The position numbers and the translations under genes were made by a program. From CAIUVD01 sp044338255 (lineage in GTDB: Bacteria; Planctomycetota; UBA11346): DNA of 23,094 nt. The stretch lies in assembly GCA_044338255.1 (NCBI GenBank), contig JBIILZ010000065.1:1-23094 (forward strand), given 5' to 3'. A model generated the notes under the pieces. It saw only the letters and a program-made list of their open reading frames with translations, did no database searches and was not told the DNA's origin. This document shows, piece by piece, positions 1 through 8,392 of this stretch (the first letter of the stretch is position 1; each line of letters begins with the position of its first letter).

Positions 1-667
1 CACTGAGGGAACGCGCCGCCTGCTCCAGCGTGGGCTTGGCCATCCCACCCTTCCCCAGGGTGATCACCTGTTTGGTGGCTCGTCCCGCCTCAAGATCCGC
101 CAATTCAGGGGCGGTCTTGGCATTGCTGACCATGGCCAAGCAGAGATTGGCATGATCGAATTCATCGCCATCGCCATCATCGGTGATCACCAGTTTCAAT
201 TCCTTGGCCCCGATGATCGGGGCATTAATCAGGACGGGGCTTTCACCGCCGATCAGACTCGGGGAACTGTAGACATTTTTTCCGTCCGCCCACACCTGGA
301 TGACGATCGACCCACCACGACAACTGCTGTCGATTCCAGCCAGAAATGACACCCAGCGGAATCCACCGTCGAGATGGTAGACAAATTCTCCCGGCGCATG
401 GGTACCGATCCCCAGGCCAAATGCCCGTCCACCCAGCACAAGGGCGCGCCCCTCGAGGGATTTGTTCTCGGTCATGGTACCCTGGCCACTCTGGGCCACG
501 ATAGCATTCCCCAGGCCAAGGCGGACGGCCCCCTGGGCGCCCGGACTGAGCACCGTTTCAGCAGCCTGAGCACCGCAAACTGAGGTCAGAACGACCAGCG
601 CTGTGGCCATGGAATGAGAAAGAGAATGAGAATGAGAAAGAGAAAGAGGGAATCGACGAGTCAGCAT
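1..667 (-). CDS. Secreted NPCBM-domain protein, 3' end beyond window
   Basis: The minus frame is open from the ATG at 667-665 to the window edge (222 codons seen). A GGAG sits 7 nt before the ATG. The product starts with a Ser/His/Leu-rich stretch (residues 8-19), then a hydrophobic segment (about 21-36, ending AQA-A) that looks like a signal peptide. Residues about 65-165 match the NPCBM (novel putative carbohydrate-binding module) pattern: GIGTHAPGEFVYHL, then a V-x-F-x-A-G-I-D segment, IQVWADGKNVY, and an ELKLVITDDGDGDEFDHAN segment. NPCBM domains are known from secreted glycosidases and other carbohydrate-active proteins. Any catalytic part would lie past the window edge, so the enzyme class is unknown. 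It is separated from the sulfatase A series by a terminator and is probably its own transcription unit. An in-frame ATG at residue 20 has no ribosome site, so the first ATG is preferred. Confidence 0.85.
   Translation of the reverse strand, partial: MLTRRFPLSLSHSHSLSHSMATALVVLTSVCGAQAAETVLSPGAQGAVRLGLGNAIVAQSGQGTMTENKSLEGRALVLGGRAFGLGIGTHAPGEFVYHLDGGFRWVSFLAGIDSSCRGGSIVIQVWADGKNVYSSPSLIGGESPVLINAPIIGAKELKLVITDDGDGDEFDHANLCLAMVSNAKTAPELADLEAGRATKQVITLGKGGMAKPTLEQAARSLS
612..650 (-). repeat. Hexanucleotide-like simple repeat in a signal peptide
   Basis: Near-perfect repeats of gagaat/gagaaa run through the start of the NPCBM gene and encode alternating Leu/His and Ser residues in the n-region of the signal peptide. 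The 6-nt period keeps the frame, so slippage would change the length by two residues per unit rather than switch the gene off. Confidence 0.6.
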
Positions 668-755
668 TCAGTTTCTCCAACAGACATTTTTAACTGAGGT
701 GATTAAAAAGACGTCCAAGAAATTGGGACATCGGGATCTTGGCGATAATACGAAA

Positions 756-795
756 AAATCTTTGGTCGCAGCGATTTCGCTGCGACCAAAGATTT
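756..795 (-). terminator. Rho-independent terminator after sulfatase A
   Basis: Two perfectly complementary 19-nt arms (756-774 and 777-795) are separated by TT. On the minus strand the stem is followed by a run of six T. It starts 22 bp after the sulfatase A stop codon, so it should end the long minus-strand transcript before the NPCBM gene. Confidence 0.85.
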
Positions 796-817
796 AGGTA
801 CCGCAGAAACGGCTGGA

Positions 818-3529
818 TCAGCCGGGTCCAACCGATTTCGCCGGTATTACCTCATCGAGCGAGAGGTCATCGATCACGAAAGCCGGCTGGATGACGCTCT
901 CCAGACCGCCGATACGGATGGAGGTGAGACTCTTGCCCACCGTGGCGCCCAGTTCATCAAGATACACCGTGACCTTCTGCCAAGCCCCGGCCCTGGGGGC
1001 GGGGATGGAACGGGTCACCTTCCGGCCGTCGACATAGAGCGCCTGAATCTCGAGTCGCTGTCCACCGTCGCTGCCACCGTGCAGCCAGCAGGTGACGGCA
1101 GCGTACGGGCTGACGTCGATCCCAGGAGCCATGGTCCACACCCCGGCCCAAGCGCCGACCTGGTTACCGCTAACGGAATAGGCCGTGGCGCTGCCATTGC
1201 GGGTGATGGCGTTGGCGTTGACTTTGGGGCTGGAACGCACATCGCGGATGCTTCCCAGCCCGTTGTGCCCCCAGCCGGCCCGCATCACCTGGCCACCGCC
1301 GAAGTCCTGGTAGATCGCGTAGACCCCTTGGGTGGCGGCGTCGAAGGAGAGATCGTCGAGGTGGAACTGGGCACTGTCCGCCAGATCCTGGTTGACCAGG
1401 CGGATAGCGGTGAGCCTGGAGAGCTCCGTCACCCCCAGGTCGGCCAGCGTGACCGAGTAGGGCGTCCACCGGCCGGGCAGCAGCTGGCCCAGTGGCAGGG
1501 TGCGCGAACTGCCGTCAGCGAGCTGCGCCTGGATGCCGACGTTCTGGCCACCGACCCCGCCATGGATCCAGAATGACACCGATTCATAGGCGCTGGTGTC
1601 GGCCCCGGGCACCATGGTCCATACCCCGGCATAGCCGGTGGCCTGGGTGAAGGTAATGGCGTAGGCGGTGGCGCTGCCGTTGCGGGTGACCACCGTCGAG
1701 CCCGGGTTGCGAAGGCAGCCGGCTCCGTTGTTGCCCCATCCTGCCGCCATAACCCGACCATCGGAGAAATCATGGTAGAGGAAGGTGCGATGCGAAGAGT
1801 CGGGAATGACCACCGGCAGCGGGAGCGTAACCGTCCCGTTTTCGATGCACAGGTCGAAGGAGACGCTGACCGATTTTTTGGCCAGGGTGATGGCCTTCAC
1901 CGTCACCGTCGAGGTGGCAACTGTCCTGGGGATGCCGGCGATGATCATGCCCGTGACCGCCAGCTCCGCCGGCAGGCCGGTGACTTCCAGGGTCAAGGGA
2001 TGGTCGAGCGGGTCGGTGAAATGCCTCGACAGATCGAGTGTGAAGGGCTGGCCCACCGTCGCCACCTGTCTGGGCACCGGGCTGGCCACGGTCGGCGCCA
2101 GTCGAGCCTTGGAGACGGCGTCCGGATCCACCTGGCTGGGCAGGCTGTCTTTCCAAGCGCGGAGTTTGTCCTTCAGCTCCTTGAGCTTGACCAGTTCGGT
2201 AGCGGCCAGGTTGTTGGATTCAGCCCGGTCGTTAACCAGGTTGAACAGCCCGGGCTTGTTCAGATATTGGTCAGTGACCAGCTTATAATCGCCCTCGCGG
2301 ATCGCGAACTGGTTCTCGACGCGCCAGTAGAGCGCTGTCTTGGTGGTGCGCGGCACATCGACCTTCGTGACCTCCGTTTCGTCAACCCGATTCTTTGTCA
2401 GGACATCCAAACGGTTTTCGCCATCACGGCCCTCCTGCCCGGTGAGCGTAATGCCGGCCGCGGCCGCCAGGGTGGGCAGTAAGTCGACCCCATTGACGAC
2501 GTTGGCCTTGTCCTTCACTCCTTTGGGGATCCGGTTCGGCCATTTGGCGATGAACGGCACGCGGATGCCGCCTTCATAGAGGTCACCCTTATCGCCGCGC
2601 AGTCCGCCCTTCAGGCCACGGTTGTTATATTGACCAGCCACGGCGTCCTTATTGTCGTACCACTTAGCGGGTCCGTTATCGCTGGTGAAAATCACCAGCG
2701 TATTGTCGGTCAATTTCATTTCTTCCAGCTTTGTGATCACCTTGCCCACCCCCTGATCCTGATCATACAGCGAGGAGGCGTACGGCACCTCGCGCTCATT
2801 GAACCCCTTGTCCTTGGCCCATTTTTCGGCCGCCGTCGAAGGCGTGTACAGAACATGGGTTTCGTGCATGGTCAGCTCAAGGAAGAAAGGCTTGGCCGCC
2901 GACTGTTTGCCGAGGTACTCCACCGCCTTATCGAAGGACTCGACCGGCTGCATCACCGGTTTCCAGGGTCCGCGCATCAGCTGCCAGGAAGAGAATCCGT
3001 AGGCAGACGGCGTCGGCGCATCCGTCTGGTTCCCTTCCTTCTCCTCCACCAGATGCCATTTTCCGACAATGGCCGTGTCATATCCAGCAGCAAGTAGGGC
3101 CTTGGGCAGCGTCATTCCTTGGGCATCCCCAAACAGGGGGTTGAGCCAGTCGGGCTGACGGATTTTCTCGTTTAATGGATACTCTAACTGGGACACGATG
3201 CCAAAGCGGGCCGGCGAGCGCCCGGTCATAATCCCGGACCGGCTCGGCGAACAGGTCGGCGCAGCCTGGGTGTACTGGTGCAGATCGATGCCATCCTCCG
3301 CCAGGCTGTCGATGTGGGGGGTGGCGTACATCTTGCTGAGCCTCTTGCGATCCTCTTGCTCCTCAAAGCCACGATGGCAGGACAGATCGCCCCAGCCGGT
3401 ATCGTCGGCGATGATCAGGACGATGTTGGGTTTGGACTGGTCGGCGGCGACGGCCGTGGCCGCGATGCCGAGAGGGGCCAGTTGCGCCGCAACCAGCAGC
3501 ATGGCTGGGGCAAGGATGATGGATCGCAT
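818..3529 (-). CDS. Sulfatase A: secreted S1 sulfatase with Ig-like domain and two C-terminal modules
   Basis: The start is the ATG at 3529-3527, preceded by AGGAG at 5 nt; a 19-codon upstream extension lacks a signal sequence. The product is 903 aa with a signal peptide (1-29, VAA-D). The catalytic domain spans about 33-465: metal-binding DD at 42-43, CSPSR with formylglycine-precursor Cys93, GKWH at 156-159, and SDNG at 283-286. The enzyme should hydrolyse sulfate esters after Cys-to-formylglycine maturation; the substrate is not readable from sequence. Residues about 480-562 form an Ig/cadherin-like domain with the GLPAEL...IAGIP pattern. Two related beta-rich modules follow (583-729, 737-892) with the signatures W-G-x-N-G, TRNGSATAY, W-x-HGG-x-x-GGQ and DDLS. 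Its core is closest in the window to sulfatase E, which has no such modules. It lies 68 nt after the kinase gene and is probably co-transcribed with it. Confidence 0.93.
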   Translation of the reverse strand: MRSIILAPAMLLVAAQLAPLGIAATAVAADQSKPNIVLIIADDTGWGDLSCHRGFEEQEDRKRLSKMYATPHIDSLAEDGIDLHQYTQAAPTCSPSRSGIMTGRSPARFGIVSQLEYPLNEKIRQPDWLNPLFGDAQGMTLPKALLAAGYDTAIVGKWHLVEEKEGNQTDAPTPSAYGFSSWQLMRGPWKPVMQPVESFDKAVEYLGKQSAAKPFFLELTMHETHVLYTPSTAAEKWAKDKGFNEREVPYASSLYDQDQGVGKVITKLEEMKLTDNTLVIFTSDNGPAKWYDNKDAVAGQYNNRGLKGGLRGDKGDLYEGGIRVPFIAKWPNRIPKGVKDKANVVNGVDLLPTLAAAAGITLTGQEGRDGENRLDVLTKNRVDETEVTKVDVPRTTKTALYWRVENQFAIREGDYKLVTDQYLNKPGLFNLVNDRAESNNLAATELVKLKELKDKLRAWKDSLPSQVDPDAVSKARLAPTVASPVPRQVATVGQPFTLDLSRHFTDPLDHPLTLEVTGLPAELAVTGMIIAGIPRTVATSTVTVKAITLAKKSVSVSFDLCIENGTVTLPLPVVIPDSSHRTFLYHDFSDGRVMAAGWGNNGAGCLRNPGSTVVTRNGSATAYAITFTQATGYAGVWTMVPGADTSAYESVSFWIHGGVGGQNVGIQAQLADGSSRTLPLGQLLPGRWTPYSVTLADLGVTELSRLTAIRLVNQDLADSAQFHLDDLSFDAATQGVYAIYQDFGGGQVMRAGWGHNGLGSIRDVRSSPKVNANAITRNGSATAYSVSGNQVGAWAGVWTMAPGIDVSPYAAVTCWLHGGSDGGQRLEIQALYVDGRKVTRSIPAPRAGAWQKVTVYLDELGATVGKSLTSIRIGGLESVIQPAFVIDDLSLDEVIPAKSVGPG
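854..1321 (-). other. Shared beta-rich module, copy A2 (sulfatase A residues 737-892)
   Basis: This is the second C-terminal copy. Landmarks are GWGHNG, TRNGSATAY, CWLHGG, GGQRLEIQA, AW-x-x-VTVYLDELG and IDDLSLDE. The pattern suggests a galactose-binding-like beta-sandwich of the CBM11/CIA30 type. That fold assignment is an inference; the recurrence itself is seen directly. Confidence 0.75.
1343..1783 (-). other. Shared beta-rich module, copy A1 (sulfatase A residues 583-729)
   Basis: This is the first C-terminal copy. Landmarks are YHDFSDG, GWGNNG, TRNGSATAY, VSFWIHGG, GGQNVGIQA, a VTLADLG strand and DDLSFD. It aligns by eye with copy A2, both copies in sulfatase C and the kinase extracytoplasmic domain. 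Confidence 0.75.
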
Positions 3530-3597
3530 GAAAACTCCTGATCGCCGGCAGGCGGTGCTGCGGCTGGTTAACAAGAATGAAGTCAACTGCCCGCGCG

Positions 3598-5169
3598 TTA
3601 CAGCTTATCTTGGTGCCCCTCCAGGGCGAGGTCGTCGACCAAGAACGTCGCGACCGGGCCACCCATTGGCCGGAAGCGAACTCCGGTAAGATCCTCGACT
3701 TCGTGGGCGCCCAGTTCGTCCAGGCTGAGGCGTACCGTTTGCCAACCGCCGGCGACTGGACTGGGCAACGGATGCTCGATCACCTGGTAATTGCCATCCT
3801 TGGCCTTTCTCGCTCGTACCAGTTGCAGCGCCAGGCGCTGGCCACCGCGTTCGCCCCCATGGATGCGAAACGACAGCGACTGAAAACGACGGAGATCGAG
3901 CGCATGCTGCGCATTGGTCCAGACCCCTACGAAAGCGTCGGCGCGCTGCAGGGTGATGGCGAAGACATAGCCACCGCCGGTGGCATCCTGATAATGCACG
4001 TCATAGACGCAGCCCTTGCCATGAAGCCCCCAATCCTCGCAGACCACCCGTGAGTGCCGGGGATCGGGGAAGTCGGTGTAGAGGAAATAGGGTGGCGACG
4101 GCTCTCGACGGACGACAACAAGCAGGATCGCCAAGGCAATCGCGGCCACGAATCCGAGCACCAAGCCAGCGATCTGCCAGGCACGCCGCACCATGGATCG
4201 ATTTCCGCCCCGGGTGCCCGACGCCAGAGCCACCGCGCTTGGTCGCCGACCAGGCTCAGGATCGAGGCAGCAGCGCAGCAGTTGCATCCAGGGGAGGTGG
4301 TCGAGGGGATTGGGCGCAGGCGGCACCCCCGAAAGAATACGCGCGCTGATCTCCCAGGCGGTGCCGCCGACGAAGGGATGGTGGCCGGTGGCCAACTCGT
4401 ACAGCACCGCCCCCAGGGCGAAGATGTCGCTGGCATGCCCGGCAGGCTGGCCGCGGATCTGTTCCGGAGCGGCATAGGCCACAGTCAACGCCGGGGCCTT
4501 GATGGTGGTAAGCCCCTGGCCGCAGCGCAGCGCCTCGCGCAGCAGGTTGCGGCCCGCCCCCAGGTCGATGAGCAGCGGCCGTCCGTTGCGATCCATGATG
4601 ATATTACCGGGTTTTAGATCACCGTGGACGATCCCCTGGGATGCCAGTCCGGCGAGAATGCCCCCGAGGGCCTGCATCAGACGGACGACCTCGTCGGGGG
4701 CCAGAGCGCCCCGGCCCAGGCGATCCGCCAGGGTGCCGCCGGGAATGAAATCGGTGACCAGGTAGGCGGGTTGATGCCCCAGGTCGTGGTCGCGCAAGGG
4801 CACGATGCCATCGAGGCCCAATTCAGCGCAACGCTGCAGCATTTCCACCTCGCGGCGGAAGAATGGCAACAACTCACGCTGGCGGCACACCTTCACCGCC
4901 ACCGGCTGCAATTCGGGACCGCAGCCGAGGTAGACCTCCGACATGCCGCCGCGGGCGATGCCCACGCATTGGCGGTAACGCCCGAATACCAAGCCAACGG
5001 GCGTCCCGGTCATCTCCTCCAGCAGCAGGTCGTCCGCGCGGCAGGATGCCAGCAGGCGCGCGCACACCGGACAGGAGGCGAGATGACCGATCTCCTGAGG
5101 CAGCGCCAGCTCACCCTCCCCCAGGGCCACCAGACGCTCCTCTTCAATGCAGCCGATCGCCTCGGTCAT
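3598..5169 (-). CDS. Transmembrane Ser/Thr protein kinase with zinc-finger-like N-terminus and glycan-module sensor
   Basis: The product is 523 aa. The N-terminus carries H29-x3-C33-x2-C36, the spacing of zinc-binding anti-sigma domains. The kinase domain (about 64-316) has a glycine loop (IARGGMSEVYLG), VAVK (Lys93), HGDLKPGN (Asp184, Asn189), DLG (Asp202) and an AAPEQ motif. The usual HRD arginine is Gly183, making it a non-RD kinase, and DFG is DLG. One hydrophobic helix (331-353) follows, then an extracytoplasmic domain (about 361-516) with DWGLHGKG, RIHGG-x-x-GGQ, a V-x-LSLDELG strand and VDDLAL. This is the same module as in sulfatases A and C. The ATG overlaps the sigma factor stop codon (ATGA), with GGAGG just upstream, so the two are translationally coupled. 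I infer that it senses a glycan outside and controls the sigma factor inside, by binding, phosphorylation or both. Activity towards the sigma factor is not shown by sequence. Confidence 0.9.
   Translation of the reverse strand: MTEAIGCIEEERLVALGEGELALPQEIGHLASCPVCARLLASCRADDLLLEEMTGTPVGLVFGRYRQCVGIARGGMSEVYLGCGPELQPVAVKVCRQRELLPFFRREVEMLQRCAELGLDGIVPLRDHDLGHQPAYLVTDFIPGGTLADRLGRGALAPDEVVRLMQALGGILAGLASQGIVHGDLKPGNIIMDRNGRPLLIDLGAGRNLLREALRCGQGLTTIKAPALTVAYAAPEQIRGQPAGHASDIFALGAVLYELATGHHPFVGGTAWEISARILSGVPPAPNPLDHLPWMQLLRCCLDPEPGRRPSAVALASGTRGGNRSMVRRAWQIAGLVLGFVAAIALAILLVVVRREPSPPYFLYTDFPDPRHSRVVCEDWGLHGKGCVYDVHYQDATGGGYVFAITLQRADAFVGVWTNAQHALDLRRFQSLSFRIHGGERGGQRLALQLVRARKAKDGNYQVIEHPLPSPVAGGWQTVRLSLDELGAHEVEDLTGVRFRPMGGPVATFLVDDLALEGHQDKL
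3622..4089 (-). other. Shared beta-rich module, sensor copy (kinase residues 361-516)
   Basis: This is the C-terminal region of the kinase, beyond the membrane helix. It shares the landmark series FLYTDF, W-G-x-x-G-x-G, VFAITL, F-x-GVWT, S-x-RIHGG, GGQRLALQL, GW-x-x-VRLSLDELG and DDLAL with the sulfatase modules. Its placement implies that it faces the periplasm or the outside. Confidence 0.75.
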
Positions 5170-5831
5170 ACCCCGTCCTCCTCATTGCCATCCAGCAGCT
5201 GGCGCAGCCGCGTCAGCATGCGGTGCTTGATCACCCGCGCATGGCCCGCCGTCACTCCCACCAAGCCAACGATCTCCTCCAGGGGCCGGCCGGCGAGAAC
5301 CAGGGCCAGCACCTGGAGGTCGCGCGGGGTGGCCTGGGCTTCGGCGTGGAGTTGCTCTAGCGCCTGGCGCAGAAGTGTCTGACGACGCATCCAGTCGCCC
5401 TCCAGGTCGTCCTCCTCCAGGGCCAGACGTTGGTCGGTCTGTCGCTCAAACGGAATGGTGCGCGGATGGGCCAACTCACGACGGACTTCATGCATCTTGA
5501 GCTCCGCCACCCGCAGAACCAGGTTGCGGAAACGTCCCAAGGCATCGTCGTAACTCCACGCAGCCACGGCGAAATGACTCATGACCGCCTGCACCACCAG
5601 ATCCTGGGCCTCGTCCGTATCCACCCCCCTGCGCCGGCAATGCCAACGGATAAGCGGTGAATAGAGGGCGTAGAACTCCCTCCAGCCGTGGTCATCGCCA
5701 GCTGCAATGCGCTCAAGGAGGGTGCGCCTGGTATGGAAGGGGTCGGCGACACGAGCGGCTGATCCTAAGGCCAAAGATCGCGATGATCCCGGCATCGGCG
5801 CCATCAAGCTGGTGTTGGCCGCCGTCGGCAT
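5166..5831 (-). CDS. ECF-type RNA polymerase sigma factor
   Basis: The product is 221 aa from the ATG at 5831-5829, preceded by GAGG at 7 nt. Longer starts at 5879 and 5852 would overlap the sulfatase B stop and have weaker ribosome sites. Residues about 34-118 look like sigma region 2: TRRTLLERI, an F-x-x-LYSPLI stretch, DEAQDLVVQAV and a GRFRNLVLRVA segment as in planctomycete-type ECF factors. Residues about 150-214 look like region 4, with RDLQVLALVLAGR and a helix-turn-helix (EEIVGLVGVTAGHARVIKHR). No long region 3 is present, as expected for an ECF factor. It follows sulfatase B by 25 nt and overlaps the kinase gene by 4 nt, so the kinase is the probable partner. Likely targets are the sulfatase genes around it; no promoter pair could be recognised to prove this. 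Confidence 0.88.
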   Translation of the reverse strand: MPTAANTSLMAPMPGSSRSLALGSAARVADPFHTRRTLLERIAAGDDHGWREFYALYSPLIRWHCRRRGVDTDEAQDLVVQAVMSHFAVAAWSYDDALGRFRNLVLRVAELKMHEVRRELAHPRTIPFERQTDQRLALEEDDLEGDWMRRQTLLRQALEQLHAEAQATPRDLQVLALVLAGRPLEEIVGLVGVTAGHARVIKHRMLTRLRQLLDGNEEDGV

Positions 5832-5856
5832 CCGCTCGCCTCGTCGATCCATACCC

Positions 5857-7620
5857 CTACTTGCACCCGGCGAAAACATCCGCCCCGTTGGCCGAGCCAG
5901 CGTCGAGCTGCGCGAGGGCGCTCTTCGATACCGGTACCTTCACGGTGAGCTTCGCCGCCCGTGAGGATCCAGTGCCCTTGGAAGTGGACACCTCGACCCG
6001 GAATACGGCGCCGTTGTCGGCCACCAGCGCCGTCTGGATCACATAGGACGCATGCACGGCCTTGTCGATCTTGATGTTATTGCGGAACCACTGGTAGCGG
6101 ATCTCTTCGGCTCCCGATCCATAGGCCTTCACCGTGAAGGTCGCTTTCTGCCCCTCGACTACCGCCACCTTCACCGGATGCGTGACGATCGCCGGAGCCA
6201 TGCTGGCGCTCCAGGCCGTCCACAGCTCACGCAGCTCGGCCAGCTTGGCCGGATTGGCGCTGGCGACATTGGTCTTCTCGCCCTGGTCCGCTTCGAGGTT
6301 GAACAGACTCTCGCCATTGATGGTGCTCATATATTTCCACTTCCCCTGCCGCATGGCCTGCTTGTCGCCCATGCGCCAAAAGAGGTTCGGATGCGGTTCG
6401 GCCGTGGTCTCGGTCGAGGTCGAGGTCGTGGTAGCGGCGACAAAGGGGCGCAGATTGACGCCATCGAGGTTCCAGGACGGATCGACTGTCCCGCCGGCGG
6501 CGGCGATCGCCGTGGGATACAGGTCCAGCAGACTGACCTGCTTGGAGTACGTGGTGCCCTTCTGGGCCATCAGACCGGCGGGCCAGCGGATGATCAGGGG
6601 GACGCGAAGGCCGCCCTCATACACCGTCGACTTGCCACCCGAGAACGGCGAGACCCCGGCCTTGCTTTTGATGTAGTGCTGGTAGGCGCCATTGTCGTTG
6701 GAGAATACCAGCATGGTGTTGTGGTTGACGGTGAGATTCTTGCGCAGCTCGGACTCGATCCGGCCCACGCCATCATCCAGAGCGATGAGCATCGCCGCCA
6801 TCACCGTGCGCTCCATGTTGCCGACGGAACGTATCGTCGCCGGGACCCGGTCGAGATAGGCCTGGGAGACATACTTGTACCGGTGATCAGTCATCGAGTA
6901 GGGGACCCCAGGGGTCGTGGCCCCGTGGGCGTTGTTCGGCGCGACGTAGAGGAAGAACGGCTTGGCGGCGTCACTCTGCTCGCGGATGAACGCGCAAGCT
7001 CGATCCACATTCATAGTGGTGGTGTACTGCGGCTCCGACTTCGTGCTGGTCGCCGCTACCCAATCCCGGCGCGCATCGGCATTGGGCAGGATGGCATCAC
7101 GGTTGATCCGGCTATCGAGGATCGGCGCACCAAAGTAGCAAGCGTTCCAGTCAGGATGGAACACCATGTCGAACCCCCGGTAGGTGGGCAGGGTTTCCTT
7201 GGCCACCGCGTCGTCATTACGCAGGTGCCACTTGCCGACCATGCCGGTGGCATAGCCCAGCGTCTTCATGCGGTCGCCCAGGGTCTTGCGGCTGAGCGGC
7301 ACCTCCTGGTTGTCATTGCCCTCCTCGCCCCAGCGGCATTGGTGCTGGCCGGTAAGCAGGCCGGCCCGCGACGGCGCGCACAGGCCCGAGGTTGAATAGG
7401 CGTTGGTGAAGTTGACTCCACGCGCCTTCAACGAGTCGATGTTGGGGGTGGGCACCCGATTGGCGGTAGGATAGGACTGCTGGTCATAGATGTAGCCCAG
7501 GTCGGCATAGGCCAGGTCATCAGCCAGGATGATCACGATGTTCTGCGGATTGTCGGTGGCGGCGGCGCTCGTGGCGACGGCGGCAAGACAGGCCAGGACG
7601 GGAAGGAAGATACGGCGCAT
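5857..7620 (-). CDS. Sulfatase B: secreted S1 sulfatase with C-terminal Ig-like domain
   Basis: The product is 587 aa with a signal peptide (about 1-21, SAA-A). The catalytic domain has ADDLAYADLG (Asp34-Asp35), CAPSR with formylglycine-precursor Cys81, GKWHL (Lys130) and an SNDNGAY metal/active-site segment. Residues about 475-563 resemble an I-set Ig domain: VVEGQKATFTV, then Y-x-WFRNN and a DNGAVFRVEVS strand. The C-tail (564-587) has no recognised motif. A low-complexity Thr/Ser/Glu stretch (about 6400-6435) lies in the second half of the catalytic domain. The ribosome site is weak (GAGA about 10 nt upstream). The gene lies 135 bp after the response regulator with no hairpin between them, and 25 bp before the sigma factor, so it may connect two regulatory units on one transcript. 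The substrate is unknown. Confidence 0.92.
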   Translation of the reverse strand: MRRIFLPVLACLAAVATSAAATDNPQNIVIILADDLAYADLGYIYDQQSYPTANRVPTPNIDSLKARGVNFTNAYSTSGLCAPSRAGLLTGQHQCRWGEEGNDNQEVPLSRKTLGDRMKTLGYATGMVGKWHLRNDDAVAKETLPTYRGFDMVFHPDWNACYFGAPILDSRINRDAILPNADARRDWVAATSTKSEPQYTTTMNVDRACAFIREQSDAAKPFFLYVAPNNAHGATTPGVPYSMTDHRYKYVSQAYLDRVPATIRSVGNMERTVMAAMLIALDDGVGRIESELRKNLTVNHNTMLVFSNDNGAYQHYIKSKAGVSPFSGGKSTVYEGGLRVPLIIRWPAGLMAQKGTTYSKQVSLLDLYPTAIAAAGGTVDPSWNLDGVNLRPFVAATTTSTSTETTAEPHPNLFWRMGDKQAMRQGKWKYMSTINGESLFNLEADQGEKTNVASANPAKLAELRELWTAWSASMAPAIVTHPVKVAVVEGQKATFTVKAYGSGAEEIRYQWFRNNIKIDKAVHASYVIQTALVADNGAVFRVEVSTSKGTGSSRAAKLTVKVPVSKSALAQLDAGSANGADVFAGCK

Positions 7621-7755
7621 GACTGGATCTCGGTGTTGAAGATGGAGACTCTGAACACATTGCGTGTCGGAGGTCCACGACCATACGCCCCGACCGCGGC
7701 GTAGTCATGTCCTCTCATGTGATGAGGGCCCGTACCGACCCGCGCTCGCAACCAT

Positions 7756-8391
7756 TCAGCGGTCGTGGTACCGGGCCACTGCCTGGGCCTGAGACCGGAC
7801 CTGCAGCTTCCGGTACATGCGGGCCGTATGCGAGCGCACGGTCGTGATGCTGATCCCCAGCTGGGCCGCGATCTCCTTGTGCTGCTGCCCCTTGGCCATC
7901 AGGCGCAGGATCTCGGCCTCGCGGGGCGCCAGGGCGCCGACGACCGGCGGCTCGCGAAAAGAGACGATCAGTCGGCGGGCGATGCCGATATGGATGGGGG
8001 CTCCACCGGCCCGCGCCAGGCGGATGGCGTCGAACAGCGGCTCCGCCGTGATCGGCTTGTGCAGGTAGCCGATGGCGCCGGCCTGCAGGGCGGCGAACAC
8101 CACCGCGGTGTCATCGGCCACGCTGAGCATGAGGAGGTCGGTCTGGGGCAGCCGACCAGCCAGCTGTCTGACGCATGCCACGCCGTCGATGCCCGGCAAG
8201 TTGTAGTCCATCAGGATGACATCTGGCCGCAGTCCAGGCAGGCGTTCGAGGGCGTCCTCTCCACTGGCGCAGGCCGCCACGCAGCGGGTGTCGGAGCCGG
8301 AATCAAGCAGAGCCTGCAACTCCCGGCGCAGCCCCCCGTCATCCTCGACGATGGCCACCGTGGTCAGGGCTGGGGCGGCGCTATCGTGCAT
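7756..8391 (-). CDS. NarL/LuxR-family response regulator
   Basis: The product is 211 aa. The receiver domain (about 11-128) has the acidic pair Asp17-Asp18, phospho-acceptor Asp62 (VILMDYNLPG), Ser90 and Lys112 (YLHKPI). The C-terminal GerE/LuxR helix-turn-helix (about 148-208) has L-x-PREAEILRLMAKG and KEIAAQLGISITTVRSH. It is a DNA-binding transcriptional regulator activated by phosphotransfer. The ATG is 1 nt after the stop of the upstream histidine kinase, so the two are coupled and are the obvious cognate pair. Targets are likely the neighbouring sulfatase and GH99 genes, but no shared operator was recognised. It is the only response regulator in the window, although there are two histidine kinases. 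Confidence 0.95.
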   Translation of the reverse strand: MHDSAAPALTTVAIVEDDGGLRRELQALLDSGSDTRCVAACASGEDALERLPGLRPDVILMDYNLPGIDGVACVRQLAGRLPQTDLLMLSVADDTAVVFAALQAGAIGYLHKPITAEPLFDAIRLARAGGAPIHIGIARRLIVSFREPPVVGALAPREAEILRLMAKGQQHKEIAAQLGISITTVRSHTARMYRKLQVRSQAQAVARYHDR

Positions 8392-8392
8392 G

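Noticed and set aside
6052..7395. 447-residue plus-strand open frame
   Set aside because: It is antisense to sulfatase B, with low-complexity composition and no recognisable motif.
7708..7726. ctcat-gtg-atgag palindrome upstream of sulfatase B as an operator
   Set aside because: The 5-bp arms are too short, and I found no second copy upstream of the other sulfatases.
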